Assembly (NCBI RefSeq): GCF_000308615.1
Contig: NZ_BAGB01000054.1
Span: 62,001 to 126,000 of the forward strand
Source of the DNA: Nocardia jiangxiensis NBRC 101359
GTDB taxonomy: Bacteria > Actinomycetota > Actinomycetes > Mycobacteriales > Mycobacteriaceae
Reading direction: 5' to 3'
DNA: 64,000 nt
The notes below the pieces were generated by a model, which saw nothing but the letters and a program-made list of their open reading frames with translations, had not been told where the DNA came from and did no database searches. Made by a program: the position numbers and the translations under genes. Below are positions 41,405-49,757 of this stretch, one piece after another (position 1 is the first letter of the stretch; every line of letters starts with the position of its first letter).

Positions 41405-43168
41405 CTACAGCGGCGTCTGGTCCCACCATTTGGCGAGCACCTCGTGTGCGGGGGTGTCCGCCATCATCTCCACCGAACCGGTGTCGTAGGCGTAGAGCAG
41501 CGTATTCGCCCGCGCCGGATCGTTTTCGAAGGAGACGAGCATTTCGGCCGTCTCGGTCCGCATATCCTCGGGCACGATCCAGTTGCGGACGGTGAAGGTC
41601 GCGTCGCCCTTGGCGCCGCCGGTGGTGCGGGTCATCGGAGCCGCGGCCAGGGCGGCCTGGACGGCGGCGGGGCTGTCGAAGACCGCGATCGCGTAGCTGA
41701 GCGAGGTCTGGCGCGACGTGCACTCCCAGGCGCCGATCCAGTTCGCCGCGGCGAGCGGATCGCTGCGCCGGATCACGCCGGTCATCGGGTCGCTCTGCAG
41801 TACCTTGCCGGGTTGACCGGCTTGACTGCGCTGACAGAACACTCGGCCCTGGTAGGCGTCCCCGGCGTTCGAATCCCCTTGCGGCAGTAGCGTCGGGAAG
41901 GACTGCTGGATTTCGCTGACCGGATCGGACAGCCGTGTCGCCGTCGGTGTCCCACCCCCCGACCCGGTCGGCGGGGCGGTGGCCTTCGGCCCGGCCGCCC
42001 CCTGGTGTGAACCGCCGGGGAGTGCGAGCAATCCCAGACCGACCACGATCAGCAGCGCGACCGCACCGAGCACGCCCCACAGCAGCAGATTGGACGTATG
42101 CCGCGAAACCGGTTGCGGTACAGCGGGAATGGGGGGAAATCCGCCGGTCGGCGGCCCCGGGGGCGACGCCGGTGCCGCCACCTGATGACCATTCATCGCC
42201 TGCGCGGCAGCCGGGATCCCAGCGGGCGGAACTCCTACGGGCGGGACTCCGACAGGTGGCACTCCGGCAGGAGCCAACGGCACCCCTGGGCGCACGGCAG
42301 CAGGCGGCACGGCGACGGGCGGCACCGCGGGAACCGGTGCGGTCAGCGCCTGCTTTGCCGCCGCGGCGAATTCCGCACAACTGGCGAACCGATCGACCGC
42401 GCGCTTGGCCATCGCCCGCGCCAGCACCAGATCCATCGCCGGATTCACCCCGGGCCGACGCGCGCTCACCGGCGGCAGCGGCAACCGCAGATGACCGTGG
42501 ATCAGCTCGTTCGGATCCTCCGAATCGAACGGCCCGGTACCGCTGAGCAGCCAGTACAGCGCACAACCCAGCGCGTACTGATCCGAATGGTTGTCCAGCG
42601 GTGAGCCGGTCATCTGTTCGGGCGAGGCGTAGGCGAGGGTCGCGGTGAACATCCCGGCCTGGGTCAGGTGGGTGGAATCCTCGCGCAGCCGGGCGATCCC
42701 GAAATCGGTGAGATAGACCCGCTCACCCTTACCGTTGGTGTCGCGGCCGAGCATGATGTTGGCGGGCTTGACATCCCGGTGCAGCACACCATTGCTGTGC
42801 GCGTAATCCAGTGCGGCGGCGACGCCTTCGATGATCTGCACCGCGCGCTCGGGTGGCAGCGTATGCGGATTCACCGTGGCCGCGTCGACGCCATCGATGT
42901 ACTGCATGCTGATCCACAGCTGTTCGTCCACGACGCCACGGTCGTAGACGGCCACGATGTTCGGGTGATCGAGCTGGGCGACGAGATCGGCCTCACGCTC
43001 GAAACGCGCGCGAATCTCCGCGTCGGCGAACAGTTCTCGGTTCAGCAGTTTCAGCGCCGTCTGCCGCTGCAATCGCGGATGCCGCGCCAGATACACCGAA
43101 CCCATGCCACCCTGGCCGAGCAGTCGCTCGACGGAGAAACCGGCGAACACGTCACCGCTGCGCAACAC
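41405..43168 (-). CDS. Transmembrane serine/threonine protein kinase (PknF-like)
   Basis: A 587-residue kinase. The catalytic domain (about 9-270) has GQGGMGSVYLARHP, the Lys in TALKLL, LHRDVKPANIML, LTDFGIARL and YASPEQM, and looks active. A Pro/Val-rich juxtamembrane linker includes repeated GVPPV units. The transmembrane helix LLLWGVLGAVALLIVVGLGLL (about 360-380) is followed by an external domain of about 200 residues with two Cys (VFCQRS and WECTSR). The external domain resembles the PknH-like sensor region by layout only. It ends eight bases from the converging methyltransferase gene. Confidence 0.93.
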   Translation of the reverse strand: MLRSGDVFAGFSVERLLGQGGMGSVYLARHPRLQRQTALKLLNRELFADAEIRARFEREADLVAQLDHPNIVAVYDRGVVDEQLWISMQYIDGVDAATVNPHTLPPERAVQIIEGVAAALDYAHSNGVLHRDVKPANIMLGRDTNGKGERVYLTDFGIARLREDSTHLTQAGMFTATLAYASPEQMTGSPLDNHSDQYALGCALYWLLSGTGPFDSEDPNELIHGHLRLPLPPVSARRPGVNPAMDLVLARAMAKRAVDRFASCAEFAAAAKQALTAPVPAVPPVAVPPAAVRPGVPLAPAGVPPVGVPPVGVPPAGIPAAAQAMNGHQVAAPASPPGPPTGGFPPIPAVPQPVSRHTSNLLLWGVLGAVALLIVVGLGLLALPGGSHQGAAGPKATAPPTGSGGGTPTATRLSDPVSEIQQSFPTLLPQGDSNAGDAYQGRVFCQRSQAGQPGKVLQSDPMTGVIRRSDPLAAANWIGAWECTSRQTSLSYAIAVFDSPAAVQAALAAAPMTRTTGGAKGDATFTVRNWIVPEDMRTETAEMLVSFENDPARANTLLYAYDTGSVEMMADTPAHEVLAKWWDQTPL

Positions 43169-43282
43169 CTACGACTCCCTTCCGGCGACGGGCTCATTCC
43201 CGCGTGCGCGGGGCGTGCGTTATCCGAGTCGATGCCACGCGCATCCTACTCGACCTGGACTCTGCACTTCCTGCTCGGGAAT

Positions 43283-43942
43283 TCAGCCCGGCGTCACCAG
43301 ACCCGATTCGTAGGCCAGTACCACCGCCTGGGCACGGTCGCGCAGGTCCAGTTTCGAAAATACCTTCGATACATGCGTTTTCACGGTCTGTTCCGCGACG
43401 AACAGGGCTTCGGCGATCTCGTTGTTCGACATTCCGCGGGCGATGAGTTCGAGTACCTCGCGCTCGCGCGGGGTGAGGGCGTTCAACGCCGGGGACGGAG
43501 TGCGACGGGCGCGACGGCGAGTGACGTCGGCGATGAGCCGCCTGGTCACCGTCGGGGCGAGCAGCGCTTGGCCGTCCGCGACGACCCGCACCGCGCGCAC
43601 CAATTCCTCGGCGGGGGCGTCCTTGAGCAGAAAACCGCTGGCCCCCAGGCTCAATGCCTCGTAGACGTAGTCGTCGATATCGAAGGTGGTCAGCATCAGC
43701 ACCCGCACCGGCGGATCGAATCCGGCGGCGAGGATCGCGCGGGCGGCGTCGAGACCGTTCATCTCCGGCATGCGCACATCCATCAGCACCACGTCGGGGC
43801 GCAGGCGTTTGGCCTCGGAGACCGCGACCTGCCCGTTCGCCGCGTCACCGATGACGCTGATATCGGACTGCGCGGTCAGCAGCGCGCCGAATCCCTGCCG
43901 AACCATCGCCTGGTCGTCGGCGATCAACACGGTGATGGGCAC
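43283..43942 (-). CDS. NarL/LuxR-family response regulator
   Basis: A 219-residue regulator with acidic residues IADDQ at 7-11 and phospho-acceptor Asp55 in DVVLMDVRMPEMNG. LMLTTFDIDD and FLLKDAPAEE follow. The LuxR helix-turn-helix (about 150-205) contains LTPREREVLELIARGMSNNEIAE and TVKTHVSKVFSKL. It starts with GTG, 10 bases after uppP, and is probably transcribed with uppP and the upstream histidine kinase. Confidence 0.94.
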   Translation of the reverse strand: MPITVLIADDQAMVRQGFGALLTAQSDISVIGDAANGQVAVSEAKRLRPDVVLMDVRMPEMNGLDAARAILAAGFDPPVRVLMLTTFDIDDYVYEALSLGASGFLLKDAPAEELVRAVRVVADGQALLAPTVTRRLIADVTRRRARRTPSPALNALTPREREVLELIARGMSNNEIAEALFVAEQTVKTHVSKVFSKLDLRDRAQAVVLAYESGLVTPG

Positions 43943-43952
43943 GGACTTCGCC

Positions 43953-44897
43953 TCAGACGAATCGGATGATCGACAGCAGGCCCGCGACCAAGCAGTACAC
44001 CGCGAACGGCAGCATCGTGCGGGTCTTGAAGAACCGCTCCAGGAAACGCACCGCGAACCACGCGGCCAGACCGGCGACGATCGCGCCGACCACGGACTGG
44101 CCGATGATGTCGCGTCCCTGCGGACCGGCCAGTTCGGGCAGCTTCAGCACACCCGCGGCCAGAATCACCGGCGTGGCCAGCAGGAAGGCGAACTTGGCGG
44201 TGTCCTCGTGGTCGAGTCCGCGCAGCAGACCGCCGACCATGGTCAGACCCGAGCGGCTGAATCCGGCCAGCAGCGCACCGGACTGGGCCAGGCCGATGCC
44301 GAGCGCATCCTTCACGCTCAGGGCCGCGAGACGTTCGTCCGAGGCGAGATGTTCCTCGGTCAGCACATCGCCGCCGTGGCCCGACGCGTGCGCCTCCTCC
44401 TCGGCGAATTGGCGTCCGTAATCCGACAGCGACGGCGCGTTGCGGCGGCGCAGACCCTCGCCGACGATCAGCACGACGCCGTTGAGCATCAGGAAGATGC
44501 TCGCGTAGATCGGGGTGGCGAACAGTGTCCGCAGCGGATGTTCCAGGGCCAGGCCCAGGATGCCGACCGGAATCGTCGCGATGACGATCAGCCAGGCCAG
44601 CCGCTGCGTGGAGGTCTCGATGCGGCGGGTGCGCAGGGTCTGCACGAATCCGATGATGATGTCGCGCCAGTCCCGCCAGTAGTACCCCAGTAGCGCGATT
44701 GCCGTCGCGACGTGCAGGGCGACCACGAACGCCAGGTACGGCGTGCCCGACTTGGAATCCCCCTGCGTGACCAACTCCTGCCAGCTGCCGCCGATCCACG
44801 CCGGGACCAGCACCGAATGACCGAGACTGGAGATGGGGAACAACTCGGTGACGCCTTGCAGCGCACCGATCACGATGGCTTGGAAGTAGGTGAGCAT
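43953..44897 (-). CDS. uppP: Undecaprenyl-diphosphatase (UppP/BacA)
   Basis: A 314-residue membrane phosphatase that recycles undecaprenyl pyrophosphate for cell-wall synthesis and gives bacitracin tolerance. The first motif is IGALQGVTELFPISSLGHSVL, with the catalytic (E/Q)xxxE glutamates. The second is LAGFSRSGLTMVGGLLRGL, corresponding to PGxSRSG, but with Ala-Gly-Phe where Pro-Gly-x is usual. About eight transmembrane helices are visible. The gene lies between the histidine kinase (239 bases upstream, no gene in the gap) and the response regulator (10 bases downstream). Confidence 0.94.
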   Translation of the reverse strand: MLTYFQAIVIGALQGVTELFPISSLGHSVLVPAWIGGSWQELVTQGDSKSGTPYLAFVVALHVATAIALLGYYWRDWRDIIIGFVQTLRTRRIETSTQRLAWLIVIATIPVGILGLALEHPLRTLFATPIYASIFLMLNGVVLIVGEGLRRRNAPSLSDYGRQFAEEEAHASGHGGDVLTEEHLASDERLAALSVKDALGIGLAQSGALLAGFSRSGLTMVGGLLRGLDHEDTAKFAFLLATPVILAAGVLKLPELAGPQGRDIIGQSVVGAIVAGLAAWFAVRFLERFFKTRTMLPFAVYCLVAGLLSIIRFV

Positions 44898-45136
44898 CGT
44901 GACGAGTCTCCCATGTGCACCCTCGATCCGCCGCACCAGTTCCCGGGTCGCTCGATCGCACCCCCGAACTTGTGAAGAACCGGCGCTGCCACACTCCCCC
45001 GGGTATCGGATGCGAGCTGTCCCGGCCCAGCTCGAAGCGGTTTCCGGCCGGGCTGCTCCCCGAGCGCATTCCCGCACGAGGCAGCGGTAGCCGGGTCCCC
45101 AGCGTCGGCAGCATCCAGCCCGCCCACGCGGCCGGG

Positions 45137-46354
45137 TTACAGCAGAGCGCTCGGTGTGGTGATGGCGGAGGGTGTCGCGGGAAGCCGGGCGCTGACCTCG
45201 AATCCACCGTCGGGGCGCGGCTCGGCGGTGAGGGTTCCGCCGATGTATTCCGCACGGGCGCGCATCCCGGCGATCCCTGTTCCGGGGGTTCCGTCGGCCG
45301 GGGATTCGCCAGGGGCATTGACGACCAGCAAGTTCACGAAGTGTTCGTCGACCGTCAGGCTCGCCTGCACCGCCGCATGCGGGGCGTGACGCGAGGCGTT
45401 GGACAGCGATTCCTGCACGATCCGGTAAAGGGCCAGACCGACGGTGTCCGGCACGGTGTGCAACGGGCCCTCGACGGTCCAGTCGAGCGGGACACCGGCC
45501 CGGCGCGCACCCTCCAAGAGCGGGAGAACGTCGGCGGCCGCAGGTTGCGGGGCGTGGTCGGGCAACTGGCCGTCACTGCGCAGCACACCCAGCATGCTGC
45601 GGACCTCGTTGAGCGCGTCCCGCGCCGAGGAGCCGATCGACTCGAATTCCGCACGCGCGGCGGGTGATACGTCCGCGATCCGGTACGGCGCGGTCTGCGC
45701 CTGCACCACCACCATCGACATGTGATGCGCGACGACGTCGTGCAGATCGCGGGCGATGCGCGCCTTCTCCTCGAGGACGGTGCGGCGGGCCCGTTCCAGC
45801 TCGCTGACCTCCTCCTGCTCGACCAGCGCCCGGCGCGAGAGCACCAGCCAGCGCACCAGCAGACCGAACAGCACCAGCCCCGTCATCGCGATCGGCCAGC
45901 CGAAGGCCGAGGAGGCGACCGACGCGTCCGCCCCCGCCATCGTCGTGGCGAACAGCAGAGCCGAGGACACCCAGGCGACCAGCACGATCTGGACGTGCGC
46001 GCGCACCGCGACCGCGAACAGCAGCGGGAAGAACACCAGGATGTGCACCACCTGGAACGGCAGGTCGTTCCCCGGCTGATGCGGAATCGCCAGCGCGATC
46101 AGCAGTGCCGAACCCGCCGAGATCGCCCATCCCAGAGCGGGATTCACCCGGATCAGCACCAGCGGCAGCGCCGCCAGCCCCGCGATGAACGGTTGCGCCG
46201 CCGCAGGTACCTGATGCGTCAGATGCAACGTCGGCCAGGCCACCGAGAACAAGATCGCGGCAACCACCCCGATGGATACGTCGAACCACAACCGCATCTG
46301 TTTCGGGTCCCGCGCCGTTCGCGCCAGCCACCGCATCGTCCGAGCCATACCCAT
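45137..46354 (-). CDS. Two-component sensor histidine kinase (DesK/NarX-like, HisKA_3)
   Basis: A 405-residue membrane kinase with about six transmembrane segments up to residue 175. A HisKA_3 domain follows with KARIARDLHDVVAHHMSMV (His about 205). The HATPase_c domain contains LYRIVQESLSNASRHAP and GTPGTGIAGMRARAEYIGG. The likely start is the ATG at 46354 (46348 and 46375 are alternatives). The partner regulator is two genes downstream, with uppP between them, so the system may sense cell-wall or lipid II-cycle stress. A palindromic element 55 bases upstream resembles that of the other kinase gene in the window. Confidence 0.92.
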   Translation of the reverse strand: MGMARTMRWLARTARDPKQMRLWFDVSIGVVAAILFSVAWPTLHLTHQVPAAAQPFIAGLAALPLVLIRVNPALGWAISAGSALLIALAIPHQPGNDLPFQVVHILVFFPLLFAVAVRAHVQIVLVAWVSSALLFATTMAGADASVASSAFGWPIAMTGLVLFGLLVRWLVLSRRALVEQEEVSELERARRTVLEEKARIARDLHDVVAHHMSMVVVQAQTAPYRIADVSPAARAEFESIGSSARDALNEVRSMLGVLRSDGQLPDHAPQPAAADVLPLLEGARRAGVPLDWTVEGPLHTVPDTVGLALYRIVQESLSNASRHAPHAAVQASLTVDEHFVNLLVVNAPGESPADGTPGTGIAGMRARAEYIGGTLTAEPRPDGGFEVSARLPATPSAITTPSALL

Positions 46355-46408
46355 GACCCTAGAAACCCCGTCCACCCGATTCCGTCATACCGGCGGGTGA
46401 ATTCGCAC

Positions 46409-46425
46409 CCCTACTCCAGTACGAG
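46409..46425. promoter_or_regulatory. Palindromic element upstream of the second kinase gene
   Basis: CCTACTCCAGTACGAG differs from the site at 24226-24241 at only a few bases and has the same central CTACTCC. It is 55 bases upstream of the kinase start and lies in the divergent gap to the phospholipase gene. Its symmetry is imperfect. It is a candidate autoregulatory site for the NarL-type regulator. Confidence 0.5.
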
Positions 46426-46513
46426 ACGCACCCCCGCCTCCCCCACCACGTCCGCTCACGAACAGACCCCCAGCGTGAGGCCCGATTCACGTCCGAATTC
46501 ATACGTTCAACCC

Positions 46514-47875
46514 ATGAGCGAGCCCCATGCCGCACCCCCGCAGAATGTCGGCCCCCTTACCCGCAGCGCACCCGCGGAAGCGGTGATCCCGGAACCTGCC
46601 GAAGACCGCGAATCAACGCCCGTTCGGCGCGAATCCCCTTGCATCCCAGAATCATCGGACTCATCTGACACGACCACGACCGATTCACCCGCGAGGCCGC
46701 CCACGCACCGGACATCCGAATCGGAGTCGCCGCACGCACACGAGGACAGCGCCCGCGATGTGCCCACGCCGCCGCACGAGTGCACCTCGCTGCTCGCGAA
46801 CAGATCAGGGCGAGCGCAACCCAGCTCGGAATCGGCGACGGCGTCCACAGCCAAGGCACCAGAAGTCTCACATCGCCCGACCGACCACGCCACTACCGCG
46901 AGCCCTGGAAGGGTACGCGGGCCCGCAGACCGAGCACCAGGCTCGAAATCGACGGCCCAGCCGAAAGATGACCAGTGCGAGGACGCAAAGCCATCACATC
47001 GTCCGAACGACCACGCCCCCTCCGAAACTCCCGGAACCGTACGCAGGTCCACAGACCGAGCACCGGGCTCGGAATCGACGGCCCAGCCGAAAGACGACGG
47101 TGGCGCACAGCCATCACATCGTTCGAGTGACCACGTGTCCGTTGCCGGAGTTGTGACCTACTCTCGGAACCGCGCTGGGAGATCGTGGCGCGGGCGGGTA
47201 TCAGCGGGGGTCGGGGCCGCCGGTGTGGTTGCGGCATTCGTTGTCGCGCAGCCGGTTGCCGGTGCGACGGCGGGGGCTGCGGGTGGGGAGAATTCCGCGG
47301 CTCGGGTGGCTGTGGCGGGGTTGACCGGGCCGCATCCGGGAAATGTGGTGCTGCCGGCGGACTTCGCCGCCGAGCGGGGATATCGGCCGGTGGTCGCCGA
47401 TGGGCTGCTGGTGGATCCGGGTGGCGACTGTTCCTCGCCGGTGCGGTTGCCCGCGGAATTCCGTACCGCGTGCCAGGCACACGATCTCGGGTACGACCTG
47501 CTGCGTTATGCCGACGATCACGGACAACCGCTGGGGACGTGGGCGCGGCAGGCGATCGATGCCGTCCTCGAGCAGCGCATGCAGGCCGCCTGCGACGACC
47601 GGCACGGCCTGCACCGGACCGGGTGCCGGACAATGGCCACCGTCGCCGGAACCGCCGTGGACCTGAACTCCCGTCGCCAGAACTACGCGACACCCCGCCC
47701 CGAGTACCTGTTCGGCATCCGGCTCGCGGGCGAACACTTCGGCTACCAGTTCCTCGCCATCGCCGCACCCGCCGCGCTGGTGCTCAGCGCTCTCGCACTG
47801 CTCATCACCGAATCAGTGCGCGGCAGGCGGCGGCGAAACCCGACCTCGTCCGACCGTGCCGAGACAACGCGATGA
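46514..47875 (+). CDS. Membrane-anchored phospholipase A2-family protein with repeat-rich N-terminus
   Basis: A 453-residue protein. The first 220 residues are hydrophilic, Ser/Pro/Glu-rich and include 2-3 copies of a 40-42-residue repeat. A transmembrane segment follows (about 231-252, AGVVAAFVVAQPVAGA region). The prokaryotic phospholipase A2 domain (PF09056 type) has the catalytic FRTACQAHDLGYDLLRYAD, with Cys320, His323 and Asp324. A last helix (about 415-437) and a basic tail follow. It resembles secreted PLA2 of Streptomyces violaceoruber, but here it is held in the membrane at both ends. The enzyme would release fatty acids from phospholipids outside the membrane. Confidence 0.82.
   Translation: MSEPHAAPPQNVGPLTRSAPAEAVIPEPAEDRESTPVRRESPCIPESSDSSDTTTTDSPARPPTHRTSESESPHAHEDSARDVPTPPHECTSLLANRSGRAQPSSESATASTAKAPEVSHRPTDHATTASPGRVRGPADRAPGSKSTAQPKDDQCEDAKPSHRPNDHAPSETPGTVRRSTDRAPGSESTAQPKDDGGAQPSHRSSDHVSVAGVVTYSRNRAGRSWRGRVSAGVGAAGVVAAFVVAQPVAGATAGAAGGENSAARVAVAGLTGPHPGNVVLPADFAAERGYRPVVADGLLVDPGGDCSSPVRLPAEFRTACQAHDLGYDLLRYADDHGQPLGTWARQAIDAVLEQRMQAACDDRHGLHRTGCRTMATVAGTAVDLNSRRQNYATPRPEYLFGIRLAGEHFGYQFLAIAAPAALVLSALALLITESVRGRRRRNPTSSDRAETTR
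46868..47150 (+). repeat. In-gene tandem repeat in the phospholipase N-terminus
   Basis: Units start at 46868, 46994 and 47114 (126 and 120 bases apart). Each begins with SHR(P/S)xDH and continues with PG-x-VR-x3-DRAPGS-x-STAQPKDD. The third unit is partial. Both DNA and protein are conserved, indicating recent duplication. The region is predicted to be disordered and lies on the cytoplasmic side if the first helix is the anchor. Confidence 0.8.
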
Positions 47876-47959
47876 TCCCGGGAGGCTCGCCACGGTCGCC
47901 CGGGGCACCCTCGTTGTCGCCCGGGGCGTCGGCCGCTGGGATAGGCGTCGTCGCCACAC

Positions 47960-48200
47960 CGGCAGCTGCGAATCGATGCTGCCGGCCATCCAACTGCTAC
48001 TCGACTGCACACAGCCGACCCGCACAGCGATCCCCGCGCGACACACCTGATCACCGACATACACAGCAGCAAGCGCGCCATACGGCGGTTCATGGCCGCC
48101 GACCTCGAACGACCAGCCCGTGCGGCCGTCGCCGGGCGACACAACCGATCACCGATTCAGCAATTGCACCGGGCACGGCGATCCAGTGCTTCTCGACTGC
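47960..48200. repeat. Degenerate tandem repeat, about 97-bp period, in a 367-base gene gap
   Basis: GCGACACACCTGATCACCGA (48038 onwards) recurs as GCGACACAACCGATCACCGA 98 bases later (48136). TCGACTGC at 48001 recurs at 48193, about twice the period. CATCCAACTGCTACTCGACTGC and GATCCAGTGCTTCTCGACTGC also correspond. No reading frame is conserved across units. The gap between the phospholipase and hydrolase genes (47876-48242) contains no gene that I can support. Confidence 0.5.
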
Positions 48201-48242
48201 CCGGGTCCCGCGAGGAGTTCGGCTCGGATACAGGGAGTTTCG

Positions 48243-49634
48243 ATGAGTTCGTCAACTGCTCACGGTCGGATCGATGGCGAATCCGCAGGGGTTTCCAGGC
48301 CGCGGCGTTTTCCGATGCCGTGTACGGGCACCGTGGTTGCGGTGGCGTCGGGGGCGGTGATGTCGCTGGCTCCCGGGCTGCTGCCGCGGACTCCGATCGC
48401 GCAGGGGCTGCTCACCGGGGTGCTGGTGGCGTTATTCGTCGGTGTGGCCGCTGGAGTGCGAATGGTTCTGCGGCACAGGCGGTCCGGTATGGAGCAGCGG
48501 TGGGTTCGCATTGCGGTTGCGGCGGGCTGCGCGCTGGTGGTGGCGCTTGCGGTGATGCGGGCCGAGTGGTGGCAGAACCGGCTGCGGGCGGCCATGGGGT
48601 TTCCGGACGTGGGTGTCGGCTACTGGCTCGAATGCGCTGTCGGGGCGCTGGTGGTGGCGGTCGCGCTGATCGGGAGCGCTCGGGCGCTGCGGTGGGTCGT
48701 TCGGTGGGCGATGCGGGCGCGGAACGTCACGCTGACGATTGTCGCCGCGTTGGCGATACAGATCGCGCTGATGCCCGCGATGGCCGATGGTCGGCGACCC
48801 GCAGACGCGCGAGCCGATGCGCCGACGGATTCCGCGAGTGCGCGGCAGGTGTCCGAAAGCCTTTCCGGGAGCGGCGAATCAGTGGTCGACTGGTCCTCAC
48901 TGGGGACACAGGGACGCAAATTCATGTCGGCCGATGCCGGACGCTCGGTACGGGTCTATGCGGGTCTGGATTCGGCACCCGATCTGAATTCCCGTGTTGC
49001 CCTGGCAATCCGCGAACTCGAACGGTCGGGTGGACTGGATCGCTCCAATCTCGTCGTCATGGCCCCGACCGGATCGGGCTGGGTCGACGAGCACGCGGTG
49101 GCGGGCCTGGCCCGGCGATTCGGCGGCGACGTCGCCCTGGTCGCCCTGCAATACTCGGATGCTCCGAGCTGGATCGGCTACGTGTTCGGCCGCGACGCCG
49201 CCGAACAGTCGCAGCGAGCCCTGTTCACCGCGCTCGAACGGCGACTGTCCGACCTGAAACATCCACCGCGCCTGTACATCTACGGTCAGAGCCTGGGCGC
49301 GACCGCCGGAAGTTCGGTCTTCACGGACGACGCCGATCAACGCCACCGCGTCTGCGCCGCACTCTGGGCAGGCCCGCCCGCCGACCGCGTCCACCACGCC
49401 GGTGCACGGATCCTGGCCAACTCCTCCGACCCGGTCGTCCAGTGGTCGCCCGAATTGCTCTGGCACGCACCGAATCTCACCGACACCCGCCCCGACGCCC
49501 CGCACCCGCCCTGGATCCCGATCGTCGGATTCATCCAAACCAGCGTGGACCTGCTCACCGCCCTCACTCCCGCCCCCGGTCACGGCCACCGCTACGGCGC
49601 CGATCAGGGCACCGCCCTGGGCGCCTGCAACTGA
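48243..49634 (+). CDS. Alpha/beta-hydrolase membrane protein (PF10081-like)
   Basis: A 463-residue protein. The N-terminal half has four or five membrane helices (about residues 25-190), as in the Abhydrolase_9 N-terminal domain. The C-terminal half is an exported alpha/beta-hydrolase with RVYAGLDSAPDLNSRVALAIRELERSGG and the nucleophile elbow IYGQSLGATAGS (GxSxG). A late Asp/His pair follows (SSDPVVQW and GHGHRYG). The ATG at 48243 follows AGGGAG. Members of this family occur throughout Mycobacteriales; substrates are unknown, but lipid or ester hydrolysis at the membrane is likely. It follows the phospholipase gene in the same direction. Confidence 0.85.
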   Translation: MSSSTAHGRIDGESAGVSRPRRFPMPCTGTVVAVASGAVMSLAPGLLPRTPIAQGLLTGVLVALFVGVAAGVRMVLRHRRSGMEQRWVRIAVAAGCALVVALAVMRAEWWQNRLRAAMGFPDVGVGYWLECAVGALVVAVALIGSARALRWVVRWAMRARNVTLTIVAALAIQIALMPAMADGRRPADARADAPTDSASARQVSESLSGSGESVVDWSSLGTQGRKFMSADAGRSVRVYAGLDSAPDLNSRVALAIRELERSGGLDRSNLVVMAPTGSGWVDEHAVAGLARRFGGDVALVALQYSDAPSWIGYVFGRDAAEQSQRALFTALERRLSDLKHPPRLYIYGQSLGATAGSSVFTDDADQRHRVCAALWAGPPADRVHHAGARILANSSDPVVQWSPELLWHAPNLTDTRPDAPHPPWIPIVGFIQTSVDLLTALTPAPGHGHRYGADQGTALGACN

Positions 49635-49675
49635 CCGATCAACGCGGCGACCGGTGCGCGAGCCACCCGCAGAGC

Positions 49676-49706
49676 CCGAAGGCCGGAGTACGACTCCGGC
49701 CTTCGG
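49676..49706. terminator. Bidirectional hairpin between the alpha/beta-hydrolase gene and gatA
   Basis: Perfect 14-base arms (49676-49689 and 49693-49706) with loop ACG lie between converging genes. It is a likely terminator for both. Confidence 0.7.
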
Positions 49707-49757
49707 TGCGACTGTTCAGATGTCGGCTACCCGCGAACGACCAAACCCCTTGCGGGA

